Shown here piece after piece: positions 7,491 through 15,834 of a DNA stretch of 49,320 nucleotides. Within the stretch, counting starts at the first letter, position 1. Every line of letters begins with the position of its first letter. The stretch is from NCBI GenBank assembly GCA_026224875.1, contig JAMFRU010000053.1:1-49320 (forward strand), read 5' to 3'. This DNA comes from Acidocella sp. GTDB taxonomy: Bacteria; Pseudomonadota; Alphaproteobacteria; Acetobacterales; Acetobacteraceae. The translations under genes were made by a program, and so were the position numbers. The notes under the pieces are model-generated. The model did not search any database. It saw only the letters and a program-made list of their open reading frames with translations, and was not told the DNA's origin.

Positions 7491-8471
7491 ATGCCCTATC
7501 CCTTATCCGACCATTTTGACGGCGCGCATTTCTTCAATCCCGAACCCACGATACGTACCGGCGGCGAACAGGGGGGCAAAAAGCGCGGAGGGCTTTGGAG
7601 TTTTCTGTTCGCACGGCTGCGGCGCGATGAATCCATATGGTCCAGATGGCCAAAATTCGTTGAAAACAAACAATTTCCGCCACCGGAGGGTACCGCCACC
7701 CTAAGCTGGATCGGCCACAGCACCTTCCTGCTCCGCCTTCCGGGCCTTACAGTGCTCACCGACCCGGTATTTTCCAAGCGCTGCTCGCCGGTCCAGTTCG
7801 CCGGCCCCAAACGCGTGCGCGACCCCGGCATCGCTTTGGCGGACCTGCCAAAAATCGACGTGATCCTGCTCTCGCACAACCATTACGACCATATGGATAT
7901 CAGCTCCCTCCGGGAATTATACCGCCACTCCCCCGACGTGCAGATCGTCACCACCCTCGGCAACACCGTCTACCTCGCCAAAAAAGGCCTCCCCGGCGCC
8001 ATCGAGCTAGACTGGTGGCAGGAGGAAACCGTGCATGGCGCGCGCATCATCGCCACCCCGGCCCGGCATTTCGCCGCCCGCACTTTATGGGACCGCAACG
8101 AGACCCTTTGGGGCGGAATGTACCTCGAATATCAGGGCCACAAAATCTTCTTCGCGGGCGACACCGGCTACACCAAATATTTCGCCGAAATCCGCAAGCG
8201 CCTGGGCGCGCCAACATTGGCCATGCTGCCCATCGGCGCCTACGAGCCGCGCTGGATGATGGGCCCGGTGCATCTGAACCCCGCCGACGCCGTCCAGGCC
8301 ATGCTCGATCTGGACGCCACAAAAGCCGTCGGCATCCATTTCGGCACATTCCAACTCACCGCCGAGCCCATCGACGCCCCAATCCACGATCTGAAGACGG
8401 CAATGCTGGCAGCAGGCGAGCCGCTGGAACGCTTCTTCACTTTGGAAACCGGCGAAACCACCGCGCTTTAA
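7491..8471 (+). CDS. Metallo-beta-lactamase-fold hydrolase (UlaG/NAPE-PLD-like)
   Basis: A 326-residue cytoplasmic metallo-hydrolase. Residues about 60-75 hold LSWIGHSTFLLRLPG. The metal-binding SHNHYDHMD (HxHxDH) follows near 127, then the further ligands TPARHFAAR near 187 and FFAGDTGY near 220, and a late His in GIHFGTFQ near 285. The layout matches bacterial relatives of N-acyl-phosphatidylethanolamine phospholipase D and of UlaG. The substrate is not predictable. A longer in-frame extension to 7404 exists, but its sequence is not family-like, and MPYPLSDHFDG is preferred. There is no clear ribosome site. tlyA follows 29 bp later. Confidence 0.88.
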   Translation: MPYPLSDHFDGAHFFNPEPTIRTGGEQGGKKRGGLWSFLFARLRRDESIWSRWPKFVENKQFPPPEGTATLSWIGHSTFLLRLPGLTVLTDPVFSKRCSPVQFAGPKRVRDPGIALADLPKIDVILLSHNHYDHMDISSLRELYRHSPDVQIVTTLGNTVYLAKKGLPGAIELDWWQEETVHGARIIATPARHFAARTLWDRNETLWGGMYLEYQGHKIFFAGDTGYTKYFAEIRKRLGAPTLAMLPIGAYEPRWMMGPVHLNPADAVQAMLDLDATKAVGIHFGTFQLTAEPIDAPIHDLKTAMLAAGEPLERFFTLETGETTAL

Positions 8472-8500
8472 CGCAAGCCCGCGCTGGTATACAGCGAGCC

Positions 8501-9241
8501 ATGGCAAAACAGCGCGCCGACCTCATGCTCGTCAACACCGGCCTGGTGGAATCCCGCGCCAAAGCGCAGGCGCTCATCATGGCCGGGCTCGTCTACGCCG
8601 GCACCGCCCGCGTCACCAAAGCCGGCGACCTCCTGCCCGAAGACGCGCAGCTGAATGTCAAAGGCCAGGACCACCCCTGGGTATCGCGCGGCGGCGTAAA
8701 ACTCGCCCACGGTCTGGCCCATTTCGGCCTCAACCCCGAAGGCCGCATCGGCCTGGACGTCGGCGCCTCCACCGGCGGTTTTACTGACGTGCTGCTCACC
8801 AACGGCGCACCCAAAGTCTACGCGGTAGACGTCGGCCACGGCCAGCTCGCCTGGAAACTCCGCTCAGACCCGCGCGTCATAATCCTGGAAAAAACCAACG
8901 CCCGCCACCTCACGGCGCAAATCATCCCCGAACCCATAGGTGCCATAGTCTGCGACGCCAGCTTCATCGGTCTGCAAACAGTCCTACCCGCCGGCCTGGC
9001 CTTATGTGCCCCAGGCGCCTTCGCCGTAGCCCTCATAAAACCCCAATTCGAAGCCGGCCCCGGCCAGGTAGGCAAAGGCGGCGTGGTGCGCGACCCCGAA
9101 ATCCACATCGAAGTCTGCACCCGCATCAACAACTGGTTCGCATCCCTCCCCGGCTGGACAGTGCTCGGCATCACCACCAGCCCCCTCAAAGGCCCCGAAG
9201 GCAACATCGAATTCCTCATCGGGGCCCAGCGCGAAAATTAG
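8501..9241 (+). CDS. tlyA: TlyA-family rRNA 2'-O-methyltransferase / hemolysin-like protein
   Basis: A 246-residue protein. Residues about 1-60 form an S4 RNA-binding domain (RADLMLVNTGLVESRAKAQ). A short linker with WVSRGGVKLAHGL leads to an FtsJ-like methyltransferase: GLDVGASTGGFTDVLL is the SAM-binding motif, followed by YAVDVGHGQLAWKLR and the CDASFIGL segment. TlyA methylates 16S and 23S rRNA in mycobacteria; most proteobacterial members are known only as TlyA-like methylases, and the hemolysin name is historical. The frame is open much further upstream, but the family starts at MAKQRADLML, so ATG at 8501 is used. An inverted repeat starts at its stop codon. Confidence 0.93.
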   Translation: MAKQRADLMLVNTGLVESRAKAQALIMAGLVYAGTARVTKAGDLLPEDAQLNVKGQDHPWVSRGGVKLAHGLAHFGLNPEGRIGLDVGASTGGFTDVLLTNGAPKVYAVDVGHGQLAWKLRSDPRVIILEKTNARHLTAQIIPEPIGAIVCDASFIGLQTVLPAGLALCAPGAFAVALIKPQFEAGPGQVGKGGVVRDPEIHIEVCTRINNWFASLPGWTVLGITTSPLKGPEGNIEFLIGAQREN

Positions 9242-9258
9242 GTGGTGGTCAGTTTGAA

Positions 9259-9586
9259 ACTTGGGTAGCGGGTCAGATTAGAGATCCGTTATGGGCCGGG
9301 AGCTGCCCGTTCGCTCTGGAGCCAGAAATGCAGGGAGCGGACATGCCAACGGCAAAGGGCCTTTCCTCGCCGTTCGGTTGGCCGGACTTACCAACCGAAA
9401 GTTGACGTTCTGCGGACGGTGATTTCCAGAATCCAGAAATTGGGGGACTCCCGAATATAGGACTCGAACTGACGGCCTTGCGGATTATATTTCGGAATAG
9501 GGGCGACATAATCTCTAATGGATGGGCGCTTACCGGAGGAATCAGCAATAAGTTGCAGTAGTATGTTTGGCTGTTATGATGACGAC
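9259..9586. other. Non-coding left part of the inserted segment
   Basis: No reading frame with a ribosome site is visible. The stretch holds small hairpins, for example GGTTGG/CCAACC around 9377-9397 and AACGGC/GCCGTT around 9349-9375. It looks like decayed sequence. A purine-rich GGAGGA at 9536-9541 is not followed by a start codon at a usable distance in the downstream frame. Confidence 0.4.
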
Positions 9587-10276
9587 ATGGAAACGTCCGT
9601 CACCAATCAGAAAACAAGCCCGACGAAATTGCTCGGTGCGTTCATTCTCCCAATTTTGCTTTGTTTTGGTGGTTTGCTTCGTATCCGGCACATTGAGGCG
9701 CAGCATCTGTTTGCCGCCGGTTTCGCGGCGTGGGGAAATACAAGCTTCGATATCCGCATTGTTCCCGGACACTCGCTTTCTCTCGTACAAAAATATACCA
9801 CCAGTGGGGACATCGAAGATGCGCTTATTCCATCGGTCGTAGCCGGCTTGGTTGGATTATGGCTCGCATTTTTATGGCCTGCACGGTTGCGTATATTCAA
9901 AAATGTAAAAGCTGCGCTCGTCGTTCTTCTCATCACTGCAATTCCGTCCTCGCTTTTGGCATATGCCATCTTTCTTGTCATTACGCCTCCGCCCCACGCT
10001 ACGATCAACTTGGACGCAAACACCATCAGCGGTACAGATCTCGGCCCATCGCCGCTTAACCAAATCAGCAGCTTTGGCTGTGCCATCGTAAACGGAAGAA
10101 GAAGCTCCACCTGGGTGGTCGGGGTGCAAACCCTGAACGGCGGGGAATTCACTATCCTCCCCATTTTCGCCGCACCGACTTTTCAAGACGGTGGTGCAAT
10201 CCCCACGCTCATTGCGCAAACGCTATCAGACTTCATCGTCAGCCATGGCACCAAGTTCCCAGCAGTAACCGACTAA
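9587..10276 (+). CDS. Hypothetical membrane protein, 229 aa
   Basis: Predicted membrane segments lie near residues 15-32 (KLLGAFILPILLCFGGLL), 80-98 (ALIPSVVAGLVGLWLAFLW) and 108-130 (the AALVVLLITAIPSSLLAYAI stretch), followed by a soluble C-terminal domain of about 95 residues. The start is uncertain: the frame is open from 9518, and METSVTN at 9587 was chosen because the first membrane span then starts near residue 15. No convincing ribosome site precedes any candidate. Codon use is less GC-rich than in the flanking genes, which fits acquisition with the surrounding inverted-repeat segment. No family is recognised. Confidence 0.55.
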   Translation: METSVTNQKTSPTKLLGAFILPILLCFGGLLRIRHIEAQHLFAAGFAAWGNTSFDIRIVPGHSLSLVQKYTTSGDIEDALIPSVVAGLVGLWLAFLWPARLRIFKNVKAALVVLLITAIPSSLLAYAIFLVITPPPHATINLDANTISGTDLGPSPLNQISSFGCAIVNGRRSSTWVVGVQTLNGGEFTILPIFAAPTFQDGGAIPTLIAQTLSDFIVSHGTKFPAVTD

Positions 10277-10630
10277 TGTCTGATAACGTATTGAAACGCG
10301 AATGTCCGGGTCTAGGGCATCGCGGCCCGTTACAGACAGCTTCCCACCCGACCACTCATTTGCCGCCTACCTTGGAGCAGTTGCTTCTTAGAAGCGGGGC
10401 GACGTGCTGAGCGGCAGTCATGGGCGTGAAGTGATCGTCCGCTAAACGCTGGGTTGGGCCGGAATCGGAACGTCAGTCTTGGGCGCATTCCCGCCGCGAC
10501 AACCGCTTGGCCTGAGTTCGTTGAAATCAGAAATTCATACTGACCCGCCACCAAACCCAGGGTAAGATTTACCTCCGTAAAAAACGGGTTTCAAACATTG
10601 CTCATCCCATCTCGGGACCAAGAATAGCGA
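10277..10630. other. Intergenic region, apparently decayed sequence
   Basis: No supportable gene. It contains the right inverted-repeat end of the inserted segment (about 10535-10555). The reverse-strand frame at 10330-10554 lacks a ribosome site and a recognisable product, and was not called. The final 60 bp lie beyond the 3' end of the EamA gene, and no clear terminator is seen. Confidence 0.4.
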
Positions 10631-11509
10631 TCACGAATAACGCTTGGCCGCCACCACGCAGCTTGCCACCGCCGCCATCACCGCCACCAACGGCCAGCCG
10701 ATCGTCTCATGCAGCAGCGTTGCGGCCAAAATCAGCCCGAATCCAGGCTGCAGCAATTGCAACTGCCCCACCGTGGCTATGCCCCCCTGCGCCAGCCCGC
10801 GGTACCAGAACAAAAACCCGATCAGCATGCTGAACACCGAAACATAGCCCAAACCCACCCAGGCCCTGCCGCCAACCTGCCCCAAGGCATCGGGCCAGGC
10901 GAAAAACATCAGCCCCGCCATCAACGGCAACGATAACACCAGCGCCCAGGACACCACCTGCCAGCCGCCAAGCGTACGCGACAGTTTTGCCCCCTCCGCA
11001 TAGGCCAGCCCGCAGATCACAATGGCGCCGAGCATGAACAAATCGCCCACCGACGCCCCGCCCACCCCATGCGCCAGCGCATAGCCCGCAATCAACGCGC
11101 TTCCCACAAGCGAAAACAGCCAGAACGCTGAGTGGGGCCGCTCACCACCGCGCAGCACCGCAAACGCCGCAGTGGAGAGCGGTAACAGCCCGATATAAAG
11201 GATCGACCTTGCGGCGGTGAGATGCGTCAAAGCCAGCGCCGTGAGCAACGGAAACCCAACGACCACGCCTGAGGCCACAATCAGCAGGGACCAAACATCC
11301 TTGCTTGCAGGCCGCTTCTCGCGAAACACCAACAGCAAAATGAGCCCCAGCACCCCGGCAATCACCGCCCGCGCGCCGGTGAGAAACACCGGTGTAAACC
11401 CAGCATCCGCCATCCGCGTCGCCGGCAGCGAGCCGCTGAAAATCAGCACGCCGATAAACCCGTTAATCCAGCCTTGAGTTGCTTGCTTAGGAGAGGCCTT
11501 AGTTTCCAT
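10631..11509 (-). CDS. EamA/DMT-family transporter (metabolite exporter)
   Basis: A 292-residue inner-membrane protein with about ten hydrophobic segments in two EamA repeats (residues roughly 15-140 and 155-290), typical of the drug/metabolite transporter superfamily that exports amino acids and similar small molecules. The start METKASPKQ at 11509 is preferred to the longer frame, since the upstream residues belong to the overlapping DUF1127 gene. The gene overlaps the DUF1127 stop by 11 bp. The divergent MocR-type regulator at 11701 is the probable controller; MocR genes next to EamA exporters are a common arrangement. The substrate is unknown. Confidence 0.88.
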   Translation of the reverse strand: METKASPKQATQGWINGFIGVLIFSGSLPATRMADAGFTPVFLTGARAVIAGVLGLILLLVFREKRPASKDVWSLLIVASGVVVGFPLLTALALTHLTAARSILYIGLLPLSTAAFAVLRGGERPHSAFWLFSLVGSALIAGYALAHGVGGASVGDLFMLGAIVICGLAYAEGAKLSRTLGGWQVVSWALVLSLPLMAGLMFFAWPDALGQVGGRAWVGLGYVSVFSMLIGFLFWYRGLAQGGIATVGQLQLLQPGFGLILAATLLHETIGWPLVAVMAAVASCVVAAKRYS

Positions 11510-11702
11510 CGCGCGGCACATCCCAGAACGGGCGCGACGCCTCGAATTCGGCAGCCCCGGCGCAAATCCCAATATCCCGCAGCATCGCTGCATCCATGCC
11601 CGCCATCGCCCGGCGCGAGCGCCAGACCCGTACGGCTCGCCCCACCCACAGGAAGGGTTGCGTTATCGCGGAAGAATGTGTAGCGTTACTATATATTATC
11701 AT
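11499..11702 (-). CDS. DUF1127 small protein
   Basis: A 67-residue frame ending with the DUF1127 pattern: AVRVWRSRRAMAGMDAAMLRD followed by IGICAGAAEFEASRPFW, matching the family's Arg-rich helix, LLRDIG and FEASRPFW signature. Small DUF1127 proteins of this type include ones that bind RNA and act in phosphate, carbon or small-RNA turnover (for example CcaF1 in Rhodobacter). The start at 11702 is the outermost ATG; an internal ATG at the MAGMD segment would remove the Arg-rich helix. Its end overlaps the EamA start, giving a two-gene unit. Its ATG overlaps the divergent regulator's ATG as CATG. Confidence 0.7.
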   Translation of the reverse strand: MIIYSNATHSSAITQPFLWVGRAVRVWRSRRAMAGMDAAMLRDIGICAGAAEFEASRPFWDVPRDGN

Positions 11703-13131
11703 GAAAACAGATAGCAGTGATACCCGCGTTACGCAACATCTGAAGCGCCTCGCCGCCAGCGAGGCCCCCGGCGCACGCTTGCCCTCCGTCCGCACCTTAA
11801 TGCGCGAGCTCAGCGTCAGCCCCGTTACCGTGCAACACGCGCTGGACCGCCTCACCCGTGAAGGTGTTATCGAAGCCCGCCCCGGCCTGGGCACCTTCGT
11901 CGCCAAACGCCCCGAAGAATCCACCCCCGCCCGCGCCGATTACGCCTGGCAATCCGCCGCCCTCGGCCCTGCCCGCTTCTCGCTCCGCGGCCTGGCCGGC
12001 ATGATGTCCACGCCCCCCGCCGGCGCGCTACAGCTCAACAAAGGCTACCTCCCCAACGCCCTCCAAGCCGGCTCCCTGCTAACCGCCGCCGCCGGCCGCG
12101 CCCTACGCCGCCCCGGCATCTGGGACCCGCAACCGGTCGACGGATTACCCGCCCTGCGTGACTGGTTCGCCGCCGAAACCTCCGGCGCCTTCCAGCCGCG
12201 CGATGTCATCATTTGCCCCGGCACCCAGGCCGCCATCGCCGCCGCCTTCCGCGCGCTGGCCGCCCCCGGCGATCCAATCCTGTTCGAAAGCCCGAGCTAC
12301 ACAGGTGCGATGGCCTGCGCCGAAGCCGCCGGTCTGCTCATCGTCCCCGTCCCCGCCGATGAACACGGCGTCCGCCCCGACATGCTGGAAGACGCCTTCC
12401 GCCGCACCGGATCAAAACTCTTCTACGGCCAGCCCAACCACGCCAACCCCACCGGCGCCACCCTGCCCGAAGACCGCCGGACCGCCGTGCTCGCGATTTT
12501 GGCGCAAGCCGGCGCGTTGATGATCGAAGACGACTGGGCGCATGATTTCCACCTCGACACAGCAGCCCCCTTACCGCCGCTCGCAGCGCAAGATCCCAAC
12601 GGCCACATCATCTACGTCCGCTCGCTCACCAAATGTGCGGCGCCCAGCCTGCGCGTCGGCGCCATCTGCGCCCGCGGGCCGGCCTTCGAGCGCCTCCACA
12701 ACGCCCGCCTCGCCGACGATTTCTTCGTCCCCGGCCCATTGCAGGAAACCGCAATCCAGCTCGTCACCTCGCCCAGCTGGCCCCGCCATCTCAAAATTTT
12801 ACGCGGTGCGTTGCGGGAGCGCCGTGACGCCCTGGCCGCCGCCATCACCAAACATTTCGGCGCCGAATCCCTGCCCGACACCCTGCCCGGCGGCCTACAC
12901 CTCTGGGTCCGGTTGCCCAACGGCGTGTCAGATGAAATCCTCACGCAAAAAGCCGCCGCAAGGGGCATCCTCATCAGCGCCGGCACGCATTGGTTCCCCG
13001 CCGAACCGCCCGCCCCTTACGTCCGCCTCGGCTTTGCCAACATAGACGCTGAACAGGCGGAATACGCCATCTCAACCCTGGCCGGGCTTGTACAACGCAA
13101 CAATGTTCAGAGCCGCTCGAACACGCTGTAA
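11701..13131 (+). CDS. MocR-type GntR regulator with aminotransferase domain
   Basis: A 476-residue fusion. Residues about 1-70 are a GntR winged helix-turn-helix (LPSVRTLMRELSVSPVTVQH). Residues about 110-470 are a fold-type I aminotransferase domain with NHANPTGATLPEDRR, EDDWAHDF and the PLP lysine in VRSLTKCAAPSLRVG. MocR regulators sense amino acids or vitamin B6 through PLP. Its divergent neighbours, DUF1127 and the EamA exporter, are the likely targets. No Shine-Dalgarno is visible before the ATG; an AT-rich TACTATATATTATC lies directly upstream and suggests a leaderless transcript. The 3' end overlaps the convergent DUF3237 gene by 25 bp. Confidence 0.93.
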   Translation: MKTDSSDTRVTQHLKRLAASEAPGARLPSVRTLMRELSVSPVTVQHALDRLTREGVIEARPGLGTFVAKRPEESTPARADYAWQSAALGPARFSLRGLAGMMSTPPAGALQLNKGYLPNALQAGSLLTAAAGRALRRPGIWDPQPVDGLPALRDWFAAETSGAFQPRDVIICPGTQAAIAAAFRALAAPGDPILFESPSYTGAMACAEAAGLLIVPVPADEHGVRPDMLEDAFRRTGSKLFYGQPNHANPTGATLPEDRRTAVLAILAQAGALMIEDDWAHDFHLDTAAPLPPLAAQDPNGHIIYVRSLTKCAAPSLRVGAICARGPAFERLHNARLADDFFVPGPLQETAIQLVTSPSWPRHLKILRGALRERRDALAAAITKHFGAESLPDTLPGGLHLWVRLPNGVSDEILTQKAAARGILISAGTHWFPAEPPAPYVRLGFANIDAEQAEYAISTLAGLVQRNNVQSRSNTL

Positions 13132-13604
13132 ACCGGCCCTTCCGCTGGCCGGTACCCGGCCGCCACGGCGGCAATTTTATTGATCCACGCATACTGAGGT
13201 GCTGCGGTCTGAAAAGCCGCCGCCATCCGGAAATAATAACGTCCGGGATCAACCGTCTCGCCTTGCTCCAGCCGAGTGATCACCTCCGCCGGCCCGTGCC
13301 TTACCCCCCGATATTCCATAGCGATCAATGTGTCATCGGATGTTTTCAGCACCAGCCGCACATCGAGCCCGGTGCTGCTCCCGTCACTGCGCACCGCCTG
13401 CCAGTCAGCCCCGCCCTCCAACACTTCTCCCGAGAGCCGCGTGCCCGCAAAAACCCCGCCGGTCACCACGCCAATCCGCCGGAACCCAGCCGGGGTTTCC
13501 CCAACCACCTGCAGCGGCCGCACTTTCAAGCGCAGCACGAACAGCGGCCGTGTTTGGATGCATTGGAGTTCCACCGGCAGGTTTTCGGGAAAATCAGCAC
13601 TCAT
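13107..13604 (-). CDS. DUF3237 family protein
   Basis: A 165-residue protein matching DUF3237 along its length: TRPLFVLRLKVRPLQVVGET, then RRIGVVTGGVFAGTRLSGEV, then GGADWQAVRSDGS, YRGVRHGPAEV and DPGRYYFRMAAAFQTAAPQY followed by AWINKI. The family is a beta-barrel protein of unknown reaction, often encoded among hydrolases, SDRs and SnoaL-like proteins of aromatic or terpenoid breakdown. It overlaps the stop of the upstream regulator gene as TGATG, so the two are coupled. This makes it part of the cluster shared with the divergent SDR at 14160. Confidence 0.88.
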   Translation of the reverse strand: MSADFPENLPVELQCIQTRPLFVLRLKVRPLQVVGETPAGFRRIGVVTGGVFAGTRLSGEVLEGGADWQAVRSDGSSTGLDVRLVLKTSDDTLIAMEYRGVRHGPAEVITRLEQGETVDPGRYYFRMAAAFQTAAPQYAWINKIAAVAAGYRPAEGPVYSVFERL

Positions 13605-14059
13605 CAGAGGCCCTCTTCATCTTCATTGAGCACCCCATCCAACGCATCATGCACCCGCTGGTAAAACCCACCCATATCCGCCAACCGCGCGGCGGCATCT
13701 GCACCAGGCCGTGCTTGCGCCGTGCTCTTCAAAAGGCTCGCCATCGCGCCAATAAATCGCGCCTGCTCCGCCAAAAACCCGGCGCAGCGCTCGGCCACGC
13801 CATAACGCACACGCTTGGTCCCGCGCTCGCTATAACATTGCACAACGCCGTAACGCTCCAGCAGCCGCGCCGCGACGGAGGCGCTGCTCTTGCTGATGCC
13901 CAAACCCGCCACCAGCTCATCCAACGTGAGCGGTGCCGGACTGAGCATGAGATAACCCTGAATCCGCGCCGCAATCGGCGGCATCCCCATCGGGATGATC
14001 AGCTGCGCCAACGCCTCAACGAAAGGATCATCACCATCAGGGCGCGCAACATCAGCCAT
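13604..14059 (-). CDS. MarR/GbsR-like transcriptional regulator
   Basis: A 151-residue winged-helix regulator. The helix-turn-helix is LTLDELVAGLGISKSSASVA at about residues 44-63, followed by ARLLERYGVVQCYSERGTKR as recognition wing and a C-terminal dimerisation helix. The fold resembles the GbsR branch of MarR regulators. It is divergent from the SDR gene at 14160 with the palindrome ATATTCG-N8-CGAATAT (14091-14112) between them; the same motif precedes 15886. It is therefore the best candidate for the cluster's repressor and for autoregulation. The ligand is unknown, presumably a cluster substrate. Confidence 0.87.
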   Translation of the reverse strand: MADVARPDGDDPFVEALAQLIIPMGMPPIAARIQGYLMLSPAPLTLDELVAGLGISKSSASVAARLLERYGVVQCYSERGTKRVRYGVAERCAGFLAEQARFIGAMASLLKSTAQARPGADAAARLADMGGFYQRVHDALDGVLNEDEEGL

Positions 14060-14090
14060 GCCTGGTTAAGCCTCCCGCGTGCGTTTTGAC

Positions 14091-14112
14091 ATATTCGACA
14101 TCCGCCGAATAT
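14091..14112. promoter_or_regulatory. Operator ATATTCG-N8-CGAATAT (copy 1)
   Basis: Perfect half sites ATATTCG (14091-14097) and CGAATAT (14106-14112) separated by 8 bp, placed between the divergent regulator (start 14059) and SDR (start 14160) genes. The same half sites with identical spacing occur at 15842-15863 before the second SDR gene, which argues for one regulator acting at both places. Confidence 0.75.
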
Positions 14113-14159
14113 AGTCGCCGCAACCTCGAACAATCAAGCCGATACGGGATGGAGCAAAA

Positions 14160-14915
14160 ATGACCGAACCAGCACCATTGCGCGTGGCCCTCATCACCGG
14201 CGCCGCGCGCGGTCTCGGCCGCGCCATAGCCGAAGCGCTCGCCGCCCAAGGCGTCGCCCTCGTCCTGGTTGATATTCTCGCCGACCGGCTGGAAACCACC
14301 CGCGCCGAACTGGCCACGCAAGGTGCCAATTGCACCGCCTTCACCACGGACATCGCCATAAAAGCCAACTGCACCGCCGCCGTCGCCTACGCCATCGCGA
14401 CCTACGGCCAACTCGATATCCTCATCAACGCCGCCGGACTCATGCGCTTCAACCACGCCACGGACGTCCCGGAAGACGAATTCTGGCGCATCATGCAGGT
14501 CAACGCCGCAGCACCCTTCTTTCTGGCCCAGGCCGCCATCCCGCATCTGCTGGCCAGTGCGGGCAACATCGTCAACGTGCTCAGCCAAAGCGCGCTCATG
14601 GGCACCGCCTATATCGTGCCCTACTCAATGTCCAAGGCGGCCCTGCTGCAGCTCACCAAATCCCTGGCCGTGGAATATGCCGAGCAGAACATCCGCATCA
14701 ACGCCGTGGCCCCCGGCGCCATGATGACCGAGATCAGCACCGGCACGCGCCCCCCGGCCGATGCCGATTACGCCAAAATCAAACGATATTCCGGCACCCG
14801 CCCGCCAGCTGAGGCAGCGCAAGTCGCGGCCGTTGTCGCCTTCATCTCCTCCCCCGCCGCCAGCGCCGTACACGGCGCCATCTGGCCGGCCGATTGCGGC
14901 GTCACCGCAGGCTGA
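14160..14915 (+). CDS. Short-chain dehydrogenase/reductase (first in cluster)
   Basis: A 251-residue classical SDR, NAD(P)-dependent. Cofactor motif TGAARGLG is at residues 15-22. NAAG replaces the usual NNAG near 90, the catalytic Ser lies in the NVLSQSALMG segment near 138, and YSMSK (Tyr/Lys) lies near 155. The Asp in LVLVDILADR at the end of beta 2 suggests preference for NAD(H). It lies 100 bp from the divergent regulator across the palindromic operator and 34 bp before the LLM oxidoreductase gene. It probably oxidises an alcohol intermediate of the pathway; the substrate is unknown. Confidence 0.92.
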   Translation: MTEPAPLRVALITGAARGLGRAIAEALAAQGVALVLVDILADRLETTRAELATQGANCTAFTTDIAIKANCTAAVAYAIATYGQLDILINAAGLMRFNHATDVPEDEFWRIMQVNAAAPFFLAQAAIPHLLASAGNIVNVLSQSALMGTAYIVPYSMSKAALLQLTKSLAVEYAEQNIRINAVAPGAMMTEISTGTRPPADADYAKIKRYSGTRPPAEAAQVAAVVAFISSPAASAVHGAIWPADCGVTAG

Positions 14916-14949
14916 TAGGCTGCGCTCAACCACCCAAAGGAAGCAAAAC

Positions 14950-15822
14950 ATGAGCACGGAACCCAAAGACAAGCTCGGCAAAATCGGCATTTGGTCCATG
15001 GAGCTACGCTTCGGCGACCGCGCTGAAGCATTGGAAGCCGCCGCCGAACTGGACCAGCTAGGCTACGGCGCAATCTGGGTGCCGGGCGGCATGGACGACA
15101 ACGTGCTTAAAGACATGGACCAGCTGCTCGCCGCCACGAAAAAAGCCGTCATCTGCTCCGGCATTCTCAACATCTGGAAGCACCAGCCCGCGGATGCCGG
15201 CGCCTGGTGGAACGGCCAGACCCCAGCAAACCAGGAGCGCATCCTGCTCGGCCTTGGCGTCAGCCACGCCCCCCTCATCGGGGAGGCCTACGCCAAGCCG
15301 CTCACGGCCATGAAGCATTTTCTCGCCGGCCTCGGCCATGCGAACGTCCCGGCTTCGGCGCTGTGCCTCGCCGCCCTGCGCCCGAAAATGCTGGAACTGG
15401 CCGCCGAACACACCGCCGGCGCGCACCCCTATCTCGTCACCGTCGAACACACCGCCCAGGCCCGCCAGATTCTAGGCGCGGACGCCCTGCTCGCCCCAGA
15501 ACTGGGCGTGATTCTGGACACCGGCCCTGCCGCCGCGCGCGAAAAAGCCCGCACCGTCATCGGCCATTACGCGCGCCTGCCCAATTACGTGAACAGCTGG
15601 CTCGCTCTTGGCTTCACCCAGGAAGAGATCACCACCGGCAGCGACCGCCTGGCCGACGCCCTGTTCGCCTGGGGCACGCCTGAAAAAATCGCCACCCGCA
15701 TCAACGAGTATCTGGCGGCGGGTGCCAACCACGTCTGCCTGCAGCTCATCACCGGCGCCGAGCGCCCCACCGTTTCGGCCGCGCGTGAAGGCTGGCGCAC
15801 CCTCGCCGCCGTGTTGCTTTAG
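14950..15822 (+). CDS. LLM-class (TIGR03620-like) flavin oxidoreductase
   Basis: A 290-residue luciferase-like TIM-barrel protein. GKIGIWSMELRFGDRAEALE near the N-terminus, LDQLGYGAIWVPGG, ICSGILNIWKHQPAD and RILLGLGVSHAPLIGEAYAK follow the TIGR03620 pattern, a group assigned to coenzyme F420 by relation to mycobacterial enzymes. In an alphaproteobacterium FMN or F420 are both possible. The start has a good site AAAGGAAGC 7 nt upstream; the longer frame to 14761 overlaps the SDR gene and is not credible. Same strand as both SDRs, so a redox step in the same pathway is likely. Confidence 0.9.
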   Translation: MSTEPKDKLGKIGIWSMELRFGDRAEALEAAAELDQLGYGAIWVPGGMDDNVLKDMDQLLAATKKAVICSGILNIWKHQPADAGAWWNGQTPANQERILLGLGVSHAPLIGEAYAKPLTAMKHFLAGLGHANVPASALCLAALRPKMLELAAEHTAGAHPYLVTVEHTAQARQILGADALLAPELGVILDTGPAAAREKARTVIGHYARLPNYVNSWLALGFTQEEITTGSDRLADALFAWGTPEKIATRINEYLAAGANHVCLQLITGAERPTVSAAREGWRTLAAVLL

Positions 15823-15834
15823 TCCTGCATCCCG

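Larger units (their letters stand above)
9241..10555. mobile_element. Possible degenerate insertion bounded by imperfect inverted repeats
   Basis: The left boundary begins on the last base of the tlyA stop: GGTGGTGGTCAGTTTGAA (9241-9258). The right boundary, read on the reverse strand from 10553, is GGTGGCGGGTCAGTATGAA. The motif GCGGGTCAG is repeated inside the left end (9268-9276), as in the multiple-repeat ends of IS21-type elements. Between them base composition drops and there is one membrane-protein frame but no transposase. A decayed insertion or a cargo segment between old element ends fits; the family assignment is weak. Confidence 0.4.

Noticed and set aside
10330-10554. 74-residue reverse-strand frame in the inserted segment
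   Set aside because: It starts in the right inverted-repeat end, has no ribosome site and gives an Arg/Ser-rich product without family features.
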